Positions 11,641 through 22,701 of a DNA stretch of 64,000 nt are shown one piece after another. This DNA is from Macrostomum hystrix (lineage: Eukaryota > Platyhelminthes > Macrostomidae). Numbering within the stretch: position 1 is the first letter of the stretch; each line of letters begins with the position of its first letter. The translations under genes and the position numbers were made by a program. The DNA is taken from positions 1,550,001 to 1,614,000 of the forward strand of contig CATNEN010000039.1 of assembly GCA_950097015.1 (NCBI GenBank), in the 5' to 3' direction. The notes under the pieces were generated by a model that ran no database searches, was not told where the DNA came from, and saw only the letters and a list, made by a program, of their open reading frames with translations.

Positions 11641-12365
11641 AATCCTCCTCCATTTTCCATATTTTTTCATATCTTGGATGGATCTCTTCTACTCTATCCC
11701 TTTTTCCACGGCTTCCTCTCTTTTCTTTATTAGCTAGATCACGCTGTCTACTGACTTATCCCATGTTATTACTAGAAGGATTCCCCTCAGCATTGTTTGC
11801 ATGATAATTTGGCTCAAGTGCTCAAGAATTTTCGCTGACAGCCGCTGAACTCCCAGCCAAGAAACAAGCTGGATTGATAGCCAGATTCCGGCTAAAGAAA
11901 ACAGGCCGCGGTCGCCTGCGTCCAATAGTTTACGCATTCAGACGCCCACCCCACTCCACGGGGCTGTCCAGTTTTTACAGTTAGGGAGTTGTACCGGCCG
12001 CATGCATCAGCTGCCCGGCTCTTCAAGTCACCTGGAAGGTTCGCGTATTGGAGTGTGTGTGTGCGTGTGTGTGTGTGTGTTGACCAATCGAACACAGCTG
12101 CTAAGAGCTGGAAGACTTAGGCCCATCGCTTCGTAGATGAATTTCGTCCATATGGTCGCGTGATTCTTTTGCTTCCCTCCATAATCTGCTCCGGATTAAG
12201 ATAAGAAAACTTGTACCGCTGCGTTGTGCTATTGTGCCGTCTGAATTAGTTAGCGACATACACCTGGCTGGGAACCGACTGCTTGCCGAACTGTGACTCC
12301 TTTACCCAGGTATTTTAAGGTATTAATTTGCGCTTTTAAATGCTGTACACCCTTCTGCTTCTGTA
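11641..12365. other. Intergenic spacer with (GT)n
   Basis: No gene recognised. A GT/CG-interrupted microsatellite lies at about 12053-12080. Confidence 0.5.
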
Positions 12366-13800
12366 TTGTACACATTCTATCCCAGTGTTCTATCCCACTC
12401 ATTCTATCCCAGTGTTCTATCCCACTCATTCTATCCCAGTGTTCTATCCCACGAGTTCTATCCCAGTGTTCTATCCCACGAGTTCTATCCCAGTGTTCTA
12501 TCCCACGAGTTCAATCCCAGTGTTCTATCCCACGAGTTCTATCCCAGTGTTCTATCCCACGAGTTCTATCCCAGTGTTCTATCCCACGAGTTCTATCCCA
12601 GTGTTCTATCCCACGAGTTCTATCCCAGTGTTCTATCCCACGAGTTCAATCCCAGTGTTCTATCCCACGAGTTCTATCCCAGTGTTCTATCCCACGAGTT
12701 CTATCCCAGTGTTCTATCCCACGAGTTCTATCCTAGTGTTCTATCCCACTCATTCTATCCCAGTGTTCTATCCCACTCATTCTATCCCAGTGTTCTATCC
12801 CACTCTTCAACCCCACTATTATATCCCATACTCTTCAACCCCTCACTATTATATCCCACTCTATTCTATCCCACACGATTATATCCCACTCTATTCTATC
12901 CCACACTATTCTATCCCACACTATTATATCCCACTCTATTATATCCCACACGATTATATCCCACTCTATTCTATCCCACTCATTCTATCCCAGTGTTCTA
13001 TCCCACGAGTTCTATCCCAGTGTTCTATCCCACGAGTTCTATCCCAGTGTTCTATCCCACGAGTTCTATCCCAGTGTTCTATCCCACGAGTTCTATCCCA
13101 GTGTTCTATCCCACGAGTTCTATCCCAGTGTTCTATCCCACTCATTCTATCCCAGTGTTCTATCCCACGAGTTCTATCCCAGTTTTCTATCCCACTCATT
13201 CTATCCCAGTGTTCTATCCCACTCATTCTATCCCAGTGTTCTATCCCACTCATTCTATCCCAGTGTTCTATCCCACGAGTTCTATCCTAGTGTTCTATCC
13301 CACTCATTCTATCCCAGTGTTCTATCCCACTCTTTAACCCCACTATTATATCCCATACTCTTCAATCCCTCACTATTATATCCCACTCTATTCTATCCCA
13401 CACGATTATATCCCACTCTATTCTATCCCACACGATTATATCCCACTCTATTCTATCCCACACGATTATATCCCACTTTATTCTATCCCACACTATTCTA
13501 TCCCACACTATTATATCCCACTCTATTATATCCCACTCTATTCTATCCCGCACTATCTATCCCACTCTATTCTGTCCCATTCTATCATATCCCGCACTAT
13601 CTATTCCACTCTATTCTGTTTCATTCTATTATGTCCCACACAATCTATTCCACTCTATTCTGCTTAATTCTATCATATCCCGCACTATCTATTCCACTCT
13701 ATTCTGTTTCATTCTATTATGTCCCACACAATCTATCCCACTGTATTCAATGCAATCCCACTCTATTCTATCCCATTCCATTATATCCCACTCTTCTATT
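12366..13800. repeat. Composite minisatellite, 27-bp and related units
   Basis: A 27-bp unit made of two half-units (ttctatcccagtg and ttctatcccacgag) is repeated through about 12366-12800 and 12970-13325. Two blocks of a related, more diverged family (tattatatcccactctattc) lie at about 12800-12965 and 13330-13560, followed by decayed copies to 13800. The order A-B-A-B shows that a block of roughly 525 bp was itself duplicated. All long frames here are repeat translations. Confidence 0.93.
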
Positions 13801-14111
13801 CCAAACCCCACTCTCGTCAGTGAATAATCAAAGAATTCTTGTTTCCCCTACAGGAAGAGCAATTCAATTCATTGCCAGATCATTTTACAATGAACTTTTT
13901 GCCTCCCCCAAATCGGGTCCAGCTTCTTCTGATCTCAAGCGAATTAGAGAAAACATTTTTGCTCAGCTGCGCGAGCTAATGGCGTCACAGACAGATGCGC
14001 CATTCTAATTACTGCGTAATTTGTGCTTCTGATAATTGGGCTGATGCATTCACCTTAATTACCTGATTGGGACTGTCTGGGGACAGCTAGTGCAATTCGA
14101 ATGGATTGAGA

Positions 14112-14575
14112 AGGTGTAACTTCTGCCTAACAGGTGACAATCCTGCAAAACAGGGGACACTACTGTCCAACAGGTGACCCTGCTGTCTAACAGGTGACAC
14201 TGCTGTCTAACAGGTGAACCTGCTGTCTAACAGGTGACACTGCTGTCCAACAGGTGACCCTGCTGTCTAACAGGTGACACTGCTGTCCAACAGGTGACCC
14301 TGCTGTCTAACAGGTGACCCTGTTGTCTAACAGGTGACCCTGCTATCTAACAGGTGACCCTGCTGTCTAACAATTGACCCTGCTGTCTAGCAGGTGACCC
14401 TGCTGTCTAGCAGGTGACCCTGCTGTCTAACAGGTGACCCTGCTGTCTAACAGGTGACCCTGCTGTCTAACAATTGACCCTGCTGTCTAGCAGGTGACCC
14501 TGCTGTCTAACGATTGACCCTGCTGTCTAACAGGTGACCCTGCTGTCTAACAGGTGACCCTGCTCTAACGTTGTC
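14112..14575 (+). repeat. Minisatellite, 20-bp unit with CAGGTG E-boxes, upstream of Usp
   Basis: About 22 copies of the 20-bp unit gtgaccctgctgtctaacag end about 10 bp before the start codon of the universal stress protein gene. Most units carry the E-box CAGGTG at the unit junction. Each unit also begins with GTGA and ends with pyrimidines plus CTAACAG, so it resembles a string of minimal donor/acceptor sites. It may be 5' UTR, promoter or outron sequence. Confidence 0.93.
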
Positions 14576-14584
14576 CAACAAAGC

Positions 14585-15552
14585 ATGTCAGCCAGCGCTT
14601 CAGCAGCTCAGCCAGCCAGACGGAAAGTGCTCATTGGCGTGGACCGCAGTGAGCACAGCGAGCGGGCCCTGCGCTTCTACGCCAGACACCTGCGCCGGCC
14701 GGCCGACCAGCTGGTGTTCGTAAATGTCAGCGAGCCGCCCGAGATGGCCTTCGGGCTGCCTTCGTTGGAGGCCGACAAGGTCGGTGGCATTGATAAGCTT
14801 GAATGGGGTTTAGTGTCTATGGGCCAGCATCCAATCAGAAGCAGTCGCGATATAAATCAAGCAATAGACATCCCAGACCCCAGTTGAAGCAGTAGATGTA
14901 GTAGCCTCTGATGCATTTACACAAAACCGTTTAATTTTTTACCTTTTCTTCTCCACTCCGGCCGCGTGTCACCACACGCAGTGGATATCACTTTTCATGC
15001 TAAACATTCCTCCACCGACACCCACCCCATTTTTCGTCCCAGTCGCCAACCCCATTTCTCAGACGTCAAAGTCACTCCATTCCTTCGCTGCCAATGTCCA
15101 CCCCATACCCACCACCGCGTCTAGCCAATCAGCAAAGCCAATAAAAGTCAATAACAGTAGAGAGCCATGCGCATGCCCAGGCCTACTGCCGGTCCCTCGA
15201 CTTCACTCTCTACGAAGCCAAACGACTGGCCGACGATGTCCGCCAGCTCTGCCGTGATTTGAACGTCTTCAGCTCAGACGACGCCGTCGACGAAACCGAC
15301 ACGGTCCGGTTCTTGGAGCGCGTCGGGCACGGTGGCGCTGGGCCGGCCATTGTAGAGACAGCTCGCAATGAGGATGTCCAGCTGATTGTGCTGGGCGCCA
15401 GGGGCCTCGGCGCGGTGAAGCGAGCCCTCTTGGGCTCTGTCAGCGACTACGTGCTGCACCACGCACACCTGCCCACAGTCATCGTGCCGCCTCCGCAGGG
15501 CCTCCCTGATGCTGCAGCCGCTACAGCTGCCATGTCGATGGCATCTTCATAG
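14585..15552 (+). CDS. Universal stress protein, ATP-binding type
   Basis: Small cytosolic UspA-fold protein of the nucleotide-binding subfamily, usually linked to stress tolerance. Exon 1 is 14585-14779 and exon 2 is 15181-15552. The intron is phase 0 with donor GTCGGT and acceptor GCATGCCCAG; total length is 188 residues, close to the family norm. Exon 1 begins the fold with RRKVLIGVDRSEHSERALRF and LVFVNVSEPPEM. Exon 2 ends with the ATP-binding signature G-x2-G-x9-G-S at residues 137-151 (GARG...GS), then VLHHAHLPTVIVPPP. The start is the first ATG after the upstream array, and the protein aligns with the family from there. The donor is weak (GTC), but the phase and the continuity of the fold across the junction support it. 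Such Usp genes are common in flatworms and cnidarians and absent from vertebrates. Confidence 0.9.
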
Positions 15553-15588
15553 ATTTGAGATTATGTCTTTGAGTCCCCCTATCTGCTA

Positions 15589-15594
15589 ATTAAA
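15589..15594 (+). terminator. Usp poly(A) signal (ATTAAA)
   Basis: ATTAAA lies 37 bp after the Usp stop codon, followed within 20 bp by the start of a GT-rich minisatellite that could act as the downstream element. Confidence 0.55.
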
Positions 15595-15607
15595 GTGTTG
15601 GTGTATT

Positions 15608-15885
15608 GACTCTGTGTCGGTCTCCTTGAAGTGTCGGTTTGTTTTATCTATTTCGGTCTCCTTGAAGTGTCGGTATGTTTTATCTGTTTCGGTCTCCTTG
15701 AAGTGTCGGTGTGTTTGATCTGTGTCGGTCTCCTTGAAGTGTCGGTATGTTCGATCTGTGTCGGTCTCCCTGAAGTGTCGGTGTGTTTTATCTGTGTCGG
15801 TCTCCCTGAAGTGTCGGTGTGTTTGATCTGTGTCGGTCTCCTTGAAGTGTCGTCGGTGTCTTTGAAGTGACGGTGTGTTTGATAT
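15608..15885 (+). repeat. Minisatellite, 36-bp unit, 3' of Usp
   Basis: About seven copies of a 36-bp unit (cggtctccttgaagtgtcgg plus a T/G-rich half). It starts directly after the Usp polyadenylation signal. Confidence 0.9.
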
Positions 15886-16770
15886 GACCTGTAAACGTTT
15901 TCACTCGCAGTACGAATCTTCTAGACTCGTAGCCCTGATGAACTAACTATACGAGTATAAAAAATCCGGTGTTGTCCGATCCGAAGTCTAGACAATGCAC
16001 AATCGAAAGTGTTTTTGGGATAAGTTTGATGCCCACGTTTTCACCTAAATTAAGAATTCTGCTTATTCCGGTGATAGCAAAGCAAACTTTCGAACTGAAC
16101 GAGAATGACGCCGAAGTATTTGACGAAAGTTAATTTTCCAGGCAATCTTTATTCTCCCACACAGCCCGTATGTTGCCTGGGTACCCCGTCTGTACGCGAA
16201 TGCTACAGCTGGAGGATTAATAGAACTTTGACAGTTTTTCACCTTTAGCTGAGCGACAGTCGGCCTGTTTAGTTTCATCAAAATTATATTTTCGAAGCAA
16301 AAACGGTTTTTCACAATACTAGTGCAATTTGGCTGCGAAATATCCTTAGCACTCTACTGTGGTGAGTAGTGTAAGCAGTACCCAGTTTTTTGTAACACAA
16401 AAATATATATATTTATTTCCGTTTATCGATGTACACATCAAATTGTAAAGCACAAATAAGCAAAAACCGTCTTTAACTACTTACTCCAGCAGAACAGTCC
16501 ACGATAAAGTACAAAGTAACTCTCATGCGATATCCCTTCTTCTTTGGACTTGGCTTGAAAAGTGCGAATCTTAATGCTGAGTCCTTCGTGGATGAATTCG
16601 GCATATTTTTCTCAACGCTCTGTGCCATTTTCTCCCGCGCGACCCCAGCCCAAGCCGCTGCAGTGGGCGAGAAAATTTTGGAGGAGAAATCAAATTTGTG
16701 GGGAAAAAACCCAAAAATCCACAAGCCCGAGTTGTTCATGCCGTGTTCCTGCAGGCGAGCTGCGAGCGCC
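15886..16770. other. Intergenic, nothing recognised
   Basis: Mixed sequence; overlapping short frames on both strands at 16473-16797 have no family match that I recognise. Confidence 0.45.
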
Positions 16771-16771
16771 T

Positions 16772-16975
16772 TTATAGTTGGTTTTGGGGGCTCCTAGACT
16801 TGGACTTATTGGCCATGAGTTCGAATCCCGAAGTATCTATAAGCTTGTTTCTAGTCGTGTTTTATACACAGTGAGGGTCGTGAGTTCGAATCCTGGAGTG
16901 TCTGTAAGCTTGTTTCTAGTCGTGTTTTATACACAGGGAGGGTCGTGAGTTCGAGTCCTGAAGCCCCTGAATTAT
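16772..16975 (+). repeat. tRNA-derived SINE with triplicated B-box segment
   Basis: A tRNA-like head (tagttggttttggg as D-arm, then gctcctagacttgg, then the T-arm/B-box gagttcgaatcccga) is followed by a tail. The segment from the B-box through aagcttgtttctagtcgtg is tandemly repeated at about 65-bp spacing, giving three B-box copies (about 16817, 16880 and 16946). A functional tRNA is excluded because the acceptor stem cannot be formed. Confidence 0.5.
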
Positions 16976-17329
16976 CTATTCTGGCATGCCTTTTCATATT
17001 TTTACTAGACCGAAAAGCCACTTCGTTATCTTTTGGTCGTCAACGCGGCACTCAATCCAGGCTAAAAATGTGACAGAGCACAAATCAGAAACAAGAAACT
17101 CCAGCCGGGGATGATTTTCTGAGCATCGCAAAAATATTTGGCATTAAAAATTGACCAGCGGAACTCGATATGGCACAATTCTATACCACTTCTGTCTTCA
17201 GAAATTCTGCGGTTCGCATTTTACGACCGGCCGTTGCTTTCTGCGGCCCGAACACTCAGTCATTATCCCAGTAACTCATTTACTCAATTCACTATGCACT
17301 TTACATCTACATGCCCACCTGCCATCTGA

Positions 17330-17530
17330 CACTCTGTTTAACCTGTCACTCTCCAGTCTTCCTGTCACTCTCCAGTCTTCCTGTCACTCTCCAGTCTACC
17401 TGTCACTCTCCAGTCTTCCTGTCACTCTCCAGTCTTCCTGTCACTCTCCAGTCTTCCTGTCACTCTCCAGTCTACCTGTCACCCTCCATTCTACCTGTCA
17501 CTCTCCAGTCTACCTGTCACTCTCTATTCA
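17330..17530 (+). repeat. Minisatellite, 19-bp unit
   Basis: About ten copies of tgtcactctccagtcttcc, with cttcc/ctacc variants. The unit contains a pyrimidine tract followed by CAG|T. Confidence 0.92.
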
Positions 17531-18204
17531 CTCAATACTATCTGTCAATCATTCTCTAATTAATCTGTCACTCTGCTCCTCACCTGCCACTGTCCCATCT
17601 GTTTGGTCGTGTGGCCAGAGGTGCTACCAGTTGAATCGGCCTTGATTTATTCCCTACCTTGACAACCTGCCCTCGCAATCGATGCAATCGATTTCCCTAA
17701 CACACGATGCCTTGTTACTCAGCCAGCGAGGCGTCATCGGACAATTAAGAGTAGGACTGGCGCCTGAGCCTCCGTTGCGAAGATGGCTCGTAGATATTTG
17801 AGCACACTGGTAGGCGGGCAAAAGCTATGGGGAAAGAATAATTAGACAGATGCGTGGGCGGATGCTGGCGAATCGCACATCTGAGACAGCCGCTCTCATG
17901 AGTTCATTCTTTAACTCCCGCACTAAGCCAAAGCTTCTGTGAGACTGAGCCCCAAGAATGGTCTGGTCTCAAAGAGGACTCAAAAGCCAGTCTCGGGACG
18001 GCATCGTTAATTGCTGACCGCTTTCCGGCCAGGAACAAAGTTGAAGAATTCCAGGAGATGCATGACATTGCATTCCAGATCACCTGATTTACTCGAATTC
18101 GTGAATTGACTAAAATCAGCTGAGCTCGGCTGAATTTATTGAATAGTGCTCGTAATAAGAGCATGTACTAGGAAATTTGTGAGTCGGCGTCCTGAACTGA
18201 CATA
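17531..18204. other. Intergenic, nothing recognised
   Basis: No convincing frame, RNA or array between the 19-bp and 16-bp tandem repeats. Confidence 0.45.
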
Positions 18205-19146
18205 TGAGAGATGAGACACTGGAGAGATGAGACACTGGAGAGATGAGACACTGGAGAGATAAGACACGGTAGAGATGAGACACTGGAGAGATGAGACACT
18301 GGAGAGATGAGACACTGGAGAGATAAGACACGGTAGAGATGAGACACTGGAGAGATGAGACACTGGAGAGATAAGACACGGTAGAGATGAGACACGGGAG
18401 AGATGAGACACTGGAGAGATGAGACACTGGAGAGATAAAACACTGGAGAGATGAGACACTGGAGAGATGAGACACTGGAGAGATGAGACACGGGAGAGAT
18501 GAGACACGGGAGAGAGGAGACACTGGATAGATGAAATACTGGAGAGAGGAGACACGGGAGAGATGAGACACGGGAGAGATGAGACACGGGAGAGAGGAGA
18601 CACGGGAGAGATGAGACACGGGAGAGAGGAGACACTGGAGAGATGAAATACTGGAGAGAGGAGACACGGGAGAGATGAGACACTGGAGAGATGAAATACT
18701 GGAGAGAGGAGACACGGGAGAGATGAGACACGGGAGAGATGAGACACGGGAGAGATGAGACACGGGAGAGAGGAGACACGGGAGAGATGAGACACGGGAG
18801 AGAGGAGACACGGGAGAGATGAGACACGGGAGAGAGGAGACACTGGAGAGATGAAATACTGGAGAGAGGAGACACGGGAGAGATGAGACACTGGAGAGAT
18901 GAAATACTGGAGAGAGGAGACACGGGAGAGATGAGACACGGGAGAGAGGAGACACGGGAGAGATGAGACACGGGAGAGAGGAGACACTGGAGAGATGAAA
19001 TACTGGAGAGAGGAGACACGGTAGAGATGAGACACGGGAGAGATGAGACACGGGAGAGAGGAGACACGGGAGAGAGGAGACACGGGAGAGATGAGACACG
19101 GGAGAGATGAGACACGGGAGAGAGGAGACACGGGAGAGATGAGACA
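18205..19146. repeat. Satellite with 16-bp unit, copy 1
   Basis: About 58 copies of a 16-bp unit (agagatgagacactgg, with acgggagag and aaatactgg variants). Read on the minus strand, the unit has no stop. Because 16 is not a multiple of three, all three minus frames are open and give the same 16-residue repeat. The long minus-strand frames here are therefore artefacts. The same satellite recurs at 27040-28175 in the same orientation. Confidence 0.95.
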
Positions 19147-19964
19147 GTGTTAGAGAGCATATATGAGAAAGGTATTTTAAAAGGCAATGCAAGTTGCTCA
19201 AGTTGTTCAAGAGCTTGGCGGGCCGCATCTTGAGCTCGAGCTGGGTTTGCCAACCACTGTGCTAGAATGGCTTGTAGAACAGATGATTTAAATTGTGCCT
19301 GCTGTGTGTGCATTGAGGCCCGGATGATGAAAGTTAGACTCGGGTCGGCCTCACTAAATCCAGTCAATCTGACTTCCCGACCCCTGCGCAGGCATTCCAC
19401 AGGGCCTGGCACGCGATGTTCTGTCCCTCCTCCACTCTTCCCCCTGTCATGAGCTTTGAGCACGTGGGGCCCAGCTCAGCTTGTGACTCAAGCCCAGACC
19501 AGGCTCAATCTCATTCGGCCTGGGCCTGGAGCAGATTGCAGGAGATTGAAGGAATTATTTGGCTGCATTGCGTCACCAGCCAAGGTGAAGCCGCTCATTT
19601 AATTTCTGAGCTTTTTCTCGACCAAGTGTCCCAGAAAAGCTTCAACTTAGAGAAGTGAAAACTCGAGGCAGCGAGTTTACTCGTTGACAAGTACTGAGCG
19701 AAAGGCTGGCCGTGACAGACAAGCTCGCGCAGTGCAGCTGGGGTGGGTAAGGCTGAGAATGCACCTCTCGAGTTCGCTGCGCAATAGAATAATCGGGAGG
19801 GTCTTGGGCCCCGCCAAAACACGCGGGCTGTTGCAGTGGGCCCTCCCAGGCCGAGCTGCGTACAACAGCCTTCTCTGCCGCCATTGGAATGATAAGAGGA
19901 GGAGGCGGTGAGAGCAGCGGGGACTGGCTGGGCTCCGGCCACGCGGCCTCCCTAACCCACTGGC
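19147..19964. other. Upstream region of LRR gene
   Basis: GC-richer DNA leading to the promoter. A minus-strand frame at 19170-19463 continues into the satellite and has no recognised domain. Confidence 0.4.
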
Positions 19965-19973
19965 TATTATAAG
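19965..19973 (+). promoter_or_regulatory. TATA box of the LRR receptor gene
   Basis: TATTATAAG about 235 bp before the start codon, in GC-rich surroundings and followed by a G-rich stretch. It would place transcription start near 19995-20005 and give a 5' UTR of about 200 nt. Confidence 0.45.
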
Positions 19974-20205
19974 CAGCGGGTGGGGGGTGGGGAGGGCTGA
20001 GTTAGACGAGAGAACAGCGCACGCTTTGCACGGTAGGCGCTGGTAGCTTCACCTGCGGAGCGCTTGTGACTTGGCCACAGGCTGCTCTGGCTTGTATTAA
20101 ACGCAGCAACTCCGGTGGAAAACCGCCCGCCCCGTCAAAGGGAATCAGCGAGCCGTTTCTGCTCAAGGGAGCTTTTGTCCTCGCGAGGGTTTCAACTGCT
20201 CAAGA

Positions 20206-22701
20206 ATGCGGCGGCAGCGGGAGGCGGTCGTCCTTGCTCTGCGGCTTCTCATGCTGGCGACAATCGCGGGGCCGTCCGCTGGACTCTTGGCCTCGGCAGA
20301 CACGGCTGAGAACTGCATCTGGGGCATCTGCTCCGTGGTGATCGTGCGCCACAACACGCTCGAACCCAGGGAGTCCCGATCGTTGGTCTTGCACCGCTGC
20401 GACCCGAGCACCAGGCACCCCGAGAAGTGCATGGTCTCCGAGGTGGTGACGGAGCCTGAGGGCGTGTCCAACTTCACAATGCGCCGCGCCAATCTGCGCG
20501 ACGTCGACGTTCGCGGCTTCTGCCTGTTTGAGCGGCTGTCCGGCCTGGACCTGTCCGAGAACCTCATCGAGCGGTTCGACTTCCCCACCAGCATGCAGCC
20601 CCACTGCCTGGCCCACCTGCGCTGGTTCAGCCTGCGTGGCAACCGGCTGCGCGCCGTGGACATTGCGCAGTTCACTCGCTTCCCGACCCTGGAGAAGGTC
20701 GACCTGTCTGAGAACGGCCTGCTGGAGACTCTGCACATCAGCGAACTCATGCCGCACACCCGCCTGAGCGCAATCATGGCTCAGAAGTGCCGCATCAAGC
20801 AGCTGGACATCTCGCTCGTGCGCCTGCCCAGCCTGCAGGATGTGGACCTGAACTACAACCAGCTCTCCGGGCTCACGAACCGGCTCAACTGGTCCTGGAC
20901 GGTCCGGGAAGTGCGCGCCATCGAGGAGGAGCGCAACAGGCGGAAGACGCGCGACCCATACTACTATGCCAGGCTGTCCATCCAGATGGTGCAGAACCAG
21001 TTCGGCCCGGAGGCCTTCGGTCGGAACCGCCTCTGGGGCCTGCCGATGCCCGACCTCGATGCCACCGATTCCACCAGCCCCGACGACGCCGTGGTGAACG
21101 AGCTCAAGCGCTACCGAGACGCCTTCCAGTCCTTCGTCTACCTGGACCACGTGGGCTCCAGCGTCACCTGCGACTGCCACCTGTTCCACGCCTGGCAGTA
21201 CCTGCGGCGAGTCTACGCCGACCCTCGCGAGTTCTCAAAGCGGAACGCCCTCTCCATCGCGGACTGGGTGTCCCTGCCCTGCGACTCAGCCGGCTTCGGT
21301 CGCGGCATGACCGGCCGCCCGCAAAGCATCGCCTACCTGTCAGCGGACGACCTGGCCTGCACGCACCTCGCCGGCTGCCCGCCAGGCTGCAACTGCACCG
21401 AGCTGGTATCGCCGTCGCTGCTGACTGTCGACTGCCGAGGTCGTGGTCTGCGCGCCATGCCGGACAGCCTGCCTGCCAGCGTGCACCCTGTCCGCTATGC
21501 CCTGCTGCTCGGCGGCAACCTGATCAGCGAGCTGCGCGCCCTGCCACCGAGACAGGCGCAGCTTGTTCAGCAGCTAGACCTCAGCAACAACCTGCTGAGC
21601 AGCTTCACAGACTTCAGCCCGCTGGCCGCCTTCCCCAATGTCCACTCCGTGAATCTCAGCGGCAACTGGCAGCTGACGGAGCTGCCGCCGAGTCTCCTGA
21701 ACAATGCGACAAGCCGACTGCCCAGCAGCCTGCTCCATTTGTCAGTTGGCCAGCTGACCTGCCGCTGCGGCCTCCTGGAATCCGAGGCTGTGGTCCCAAT
21801 GCGCTGGCTGCTGGCCGACTATCGCCAGCTGCGCTGCCGGCCGGGCGCCGAGGACTCCAGCGCCGCCGCCGTCTACCAGCCGAGGCAGCTGGTGGGTGTT
21901 GGCGGGCTGGACGACAATGCCATGTTCCTGGCCGAGTTCCACCAGCAGTTCTGCCTGAGGCTGCCGCAGGTGAACAGTACACCTGTGGTCATCTATCAGC
22001 AGCCTGCGAATCACGCTAGTTCAAACGCGGTGCTCTTCATCATCGTGGCATTGGTGGCCGCTGTTCTAATCCTGCTGACTGTGGCTCTTGTCTGCGTGTT
22101 TACCTGCAGACGGAGGCACAGGGCCTCAAATCAGCAGCAACATCAGCAGCCGCAGCCACAGCAGCGTCAGTCTCAGCAGATGCAGCAGCAGCAGCAGCCG
22201 TGCAGTACTTCAATTTCGCCATACGATGTCGCCAATCCCTCGATTCGCTACGTCAGCTGCGGCATCGGGGAGCGAATCGACTCAGCGGAGCCGGCTCAGC
22301 TTAAGCCTGGCCCAGGCGGCAGCAACATCAGCCTGGCGCTGCTGAGCAGCCCGCAGCAGCGCCGACATGATCCCTCGACCATCTACATCAGCCAGCTACC
22401 TGCTGCCGTCAGCCACGGGGTCAACGACGACGCAGACAGCAGCGACTTCAGCAGCGGCGACCTCAGCGACAGCGAGTCCGCGCCGCGGGCCCCAGTCGGA
22501 GTGCCTGGCGCTGCCGACATCTACCAGAGGTTGCCGCATGCCAGGACTCCGCTTCTGTCCGTTGAGCTGCCGCCGCCACTGCCACCAAGGCCGATGCCGC
22601 TGGGTGGAGCCATCTACCAGCAGCAGCCGAGCCAACAGAGGCTGGCAGCAATGACACTTTATGCACAAACGGAGCGTCGCGACAGTGGTACAAACGTTTA
22701 A
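20206..22701 (+). CDS. Leucine-rich-repeat single-pass membrane receptor
   Basis: Single coding exon of 831 residues. Order of parts: signal peptide (about 7-29, LRLLMLATIAGPSAG), then a first LRR block (about 105-225, with LSGLDLSENLIERF and LEKVDLSENGLLETL). A cysteine-rich LRRCT cap follows (C322-D-C324 with C359 and C385). An LRRNT-like cap (CPPGCNC, 391-397, then TVDCRGRGLRAMP) starts a second block (about 430-500, QQLDLSNNLLSSF). A second C-cap (TCRCGLLE, 519-526), a transmembrane helix (about 608-634) and a basic stop (RRRHR) come next. The 195-residue cytoplasmic tail has a Gln-rich run and an SH3-ligand-like ELPPPLPPRPMP. The double block with internal C-cap/N-cap resembles Toll ectodomains, but there is no TIR domain. 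It is probably an adhesion or signalling receptor; ligand unknown. The first in-frame ATG leads straight into the signal peptide. Confidence 0.85.
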   Translation: MRRQREAVVLALRLLMLATIAGPSAGLLASADTAENCIWGICSVVIVRHNTLEPRESRSLVLHRCDPSTRHPEKCMVSEVVTEPEGVSNFTMRRANLRDVDVRGFCLFERLSGLDLSENLIERFDFPTSMQPHCLAHLRWFSLRGNRLRAVDIAQFTRFPTLEKVDLSENGLLETLHISELMPHTRLSAIMAQKCRIKQLDISLVRLPSLQDVDLNYNQLSGLTNRLNWSWTVREVRAIEEERNRRKTRDPYYYARLSIQMVQNQFGPEAFGRNRLWGLPMPDLDATDSTSPDDAVVNELKRYRDAFQSFVYLDHVGSSVTCDCHLFHAWQYLRRVYADPREFSKRNALSIADWVSLPCDSAGFGRGMTGRPQSIAYLSADDLACTHLAGCPPGCNCTELVSPSLLTVDCRGRGLRAMPDSLPASVHPVRYALLLGGNLISELRALPPRQAQLVQQLDLSNNLLSSFTDFSPLAAFPNVHSVNLSGNWQLTELPPSLLNNATSRLPSSLLHLSVGQLTCRCGLLESEAVVPMRWLLADYRQLRCRPGAEDSSAAAVYQPRQLVGVGGLDDNAMFLAEFHQQFCLRLPQVNSTPVVIYQQPANHASSNAVLFIIVALVAAVLILLTVALVCVFTCRRRHRASNQQQHQQPQPQQRQSQQMQQQQQPCSTSISPYDVANPSIRYVSCGIGERIDSAEPAQLKPGPGGSNISLALLSSPQQRRHDPSTIYISQLPAAVSHGVNDDADSSDFSSGDLSDSESAPRAPVGVPGAADIYQRLPHARTPLLSVELPPPLPPRPMPLGGAIYQQQPSQQRLAAMTLYAQTERRDSGTNV

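Noticed and set aside
12293-13337. Long repeat-encoded frames (STSSIPVFYP-like)
   Set aside because: Minisatellite translation in several frames with no unique sequence or splice context.
13853-14008. Possible exon after ccctacag (frame ending ASQTDAPF)
   Set aside because: The acceptor looks fair, but codon use is AT-rich unlike other exons here, no domain is recognised and no partner exon is visible.
18168-19463. Minus-strand frame of 431 codons
   Set aside because: Almost entirely a translation of the 16-bp satellite; all three frames give the same repeat. The short unique N-terminal part has no recognised domain.
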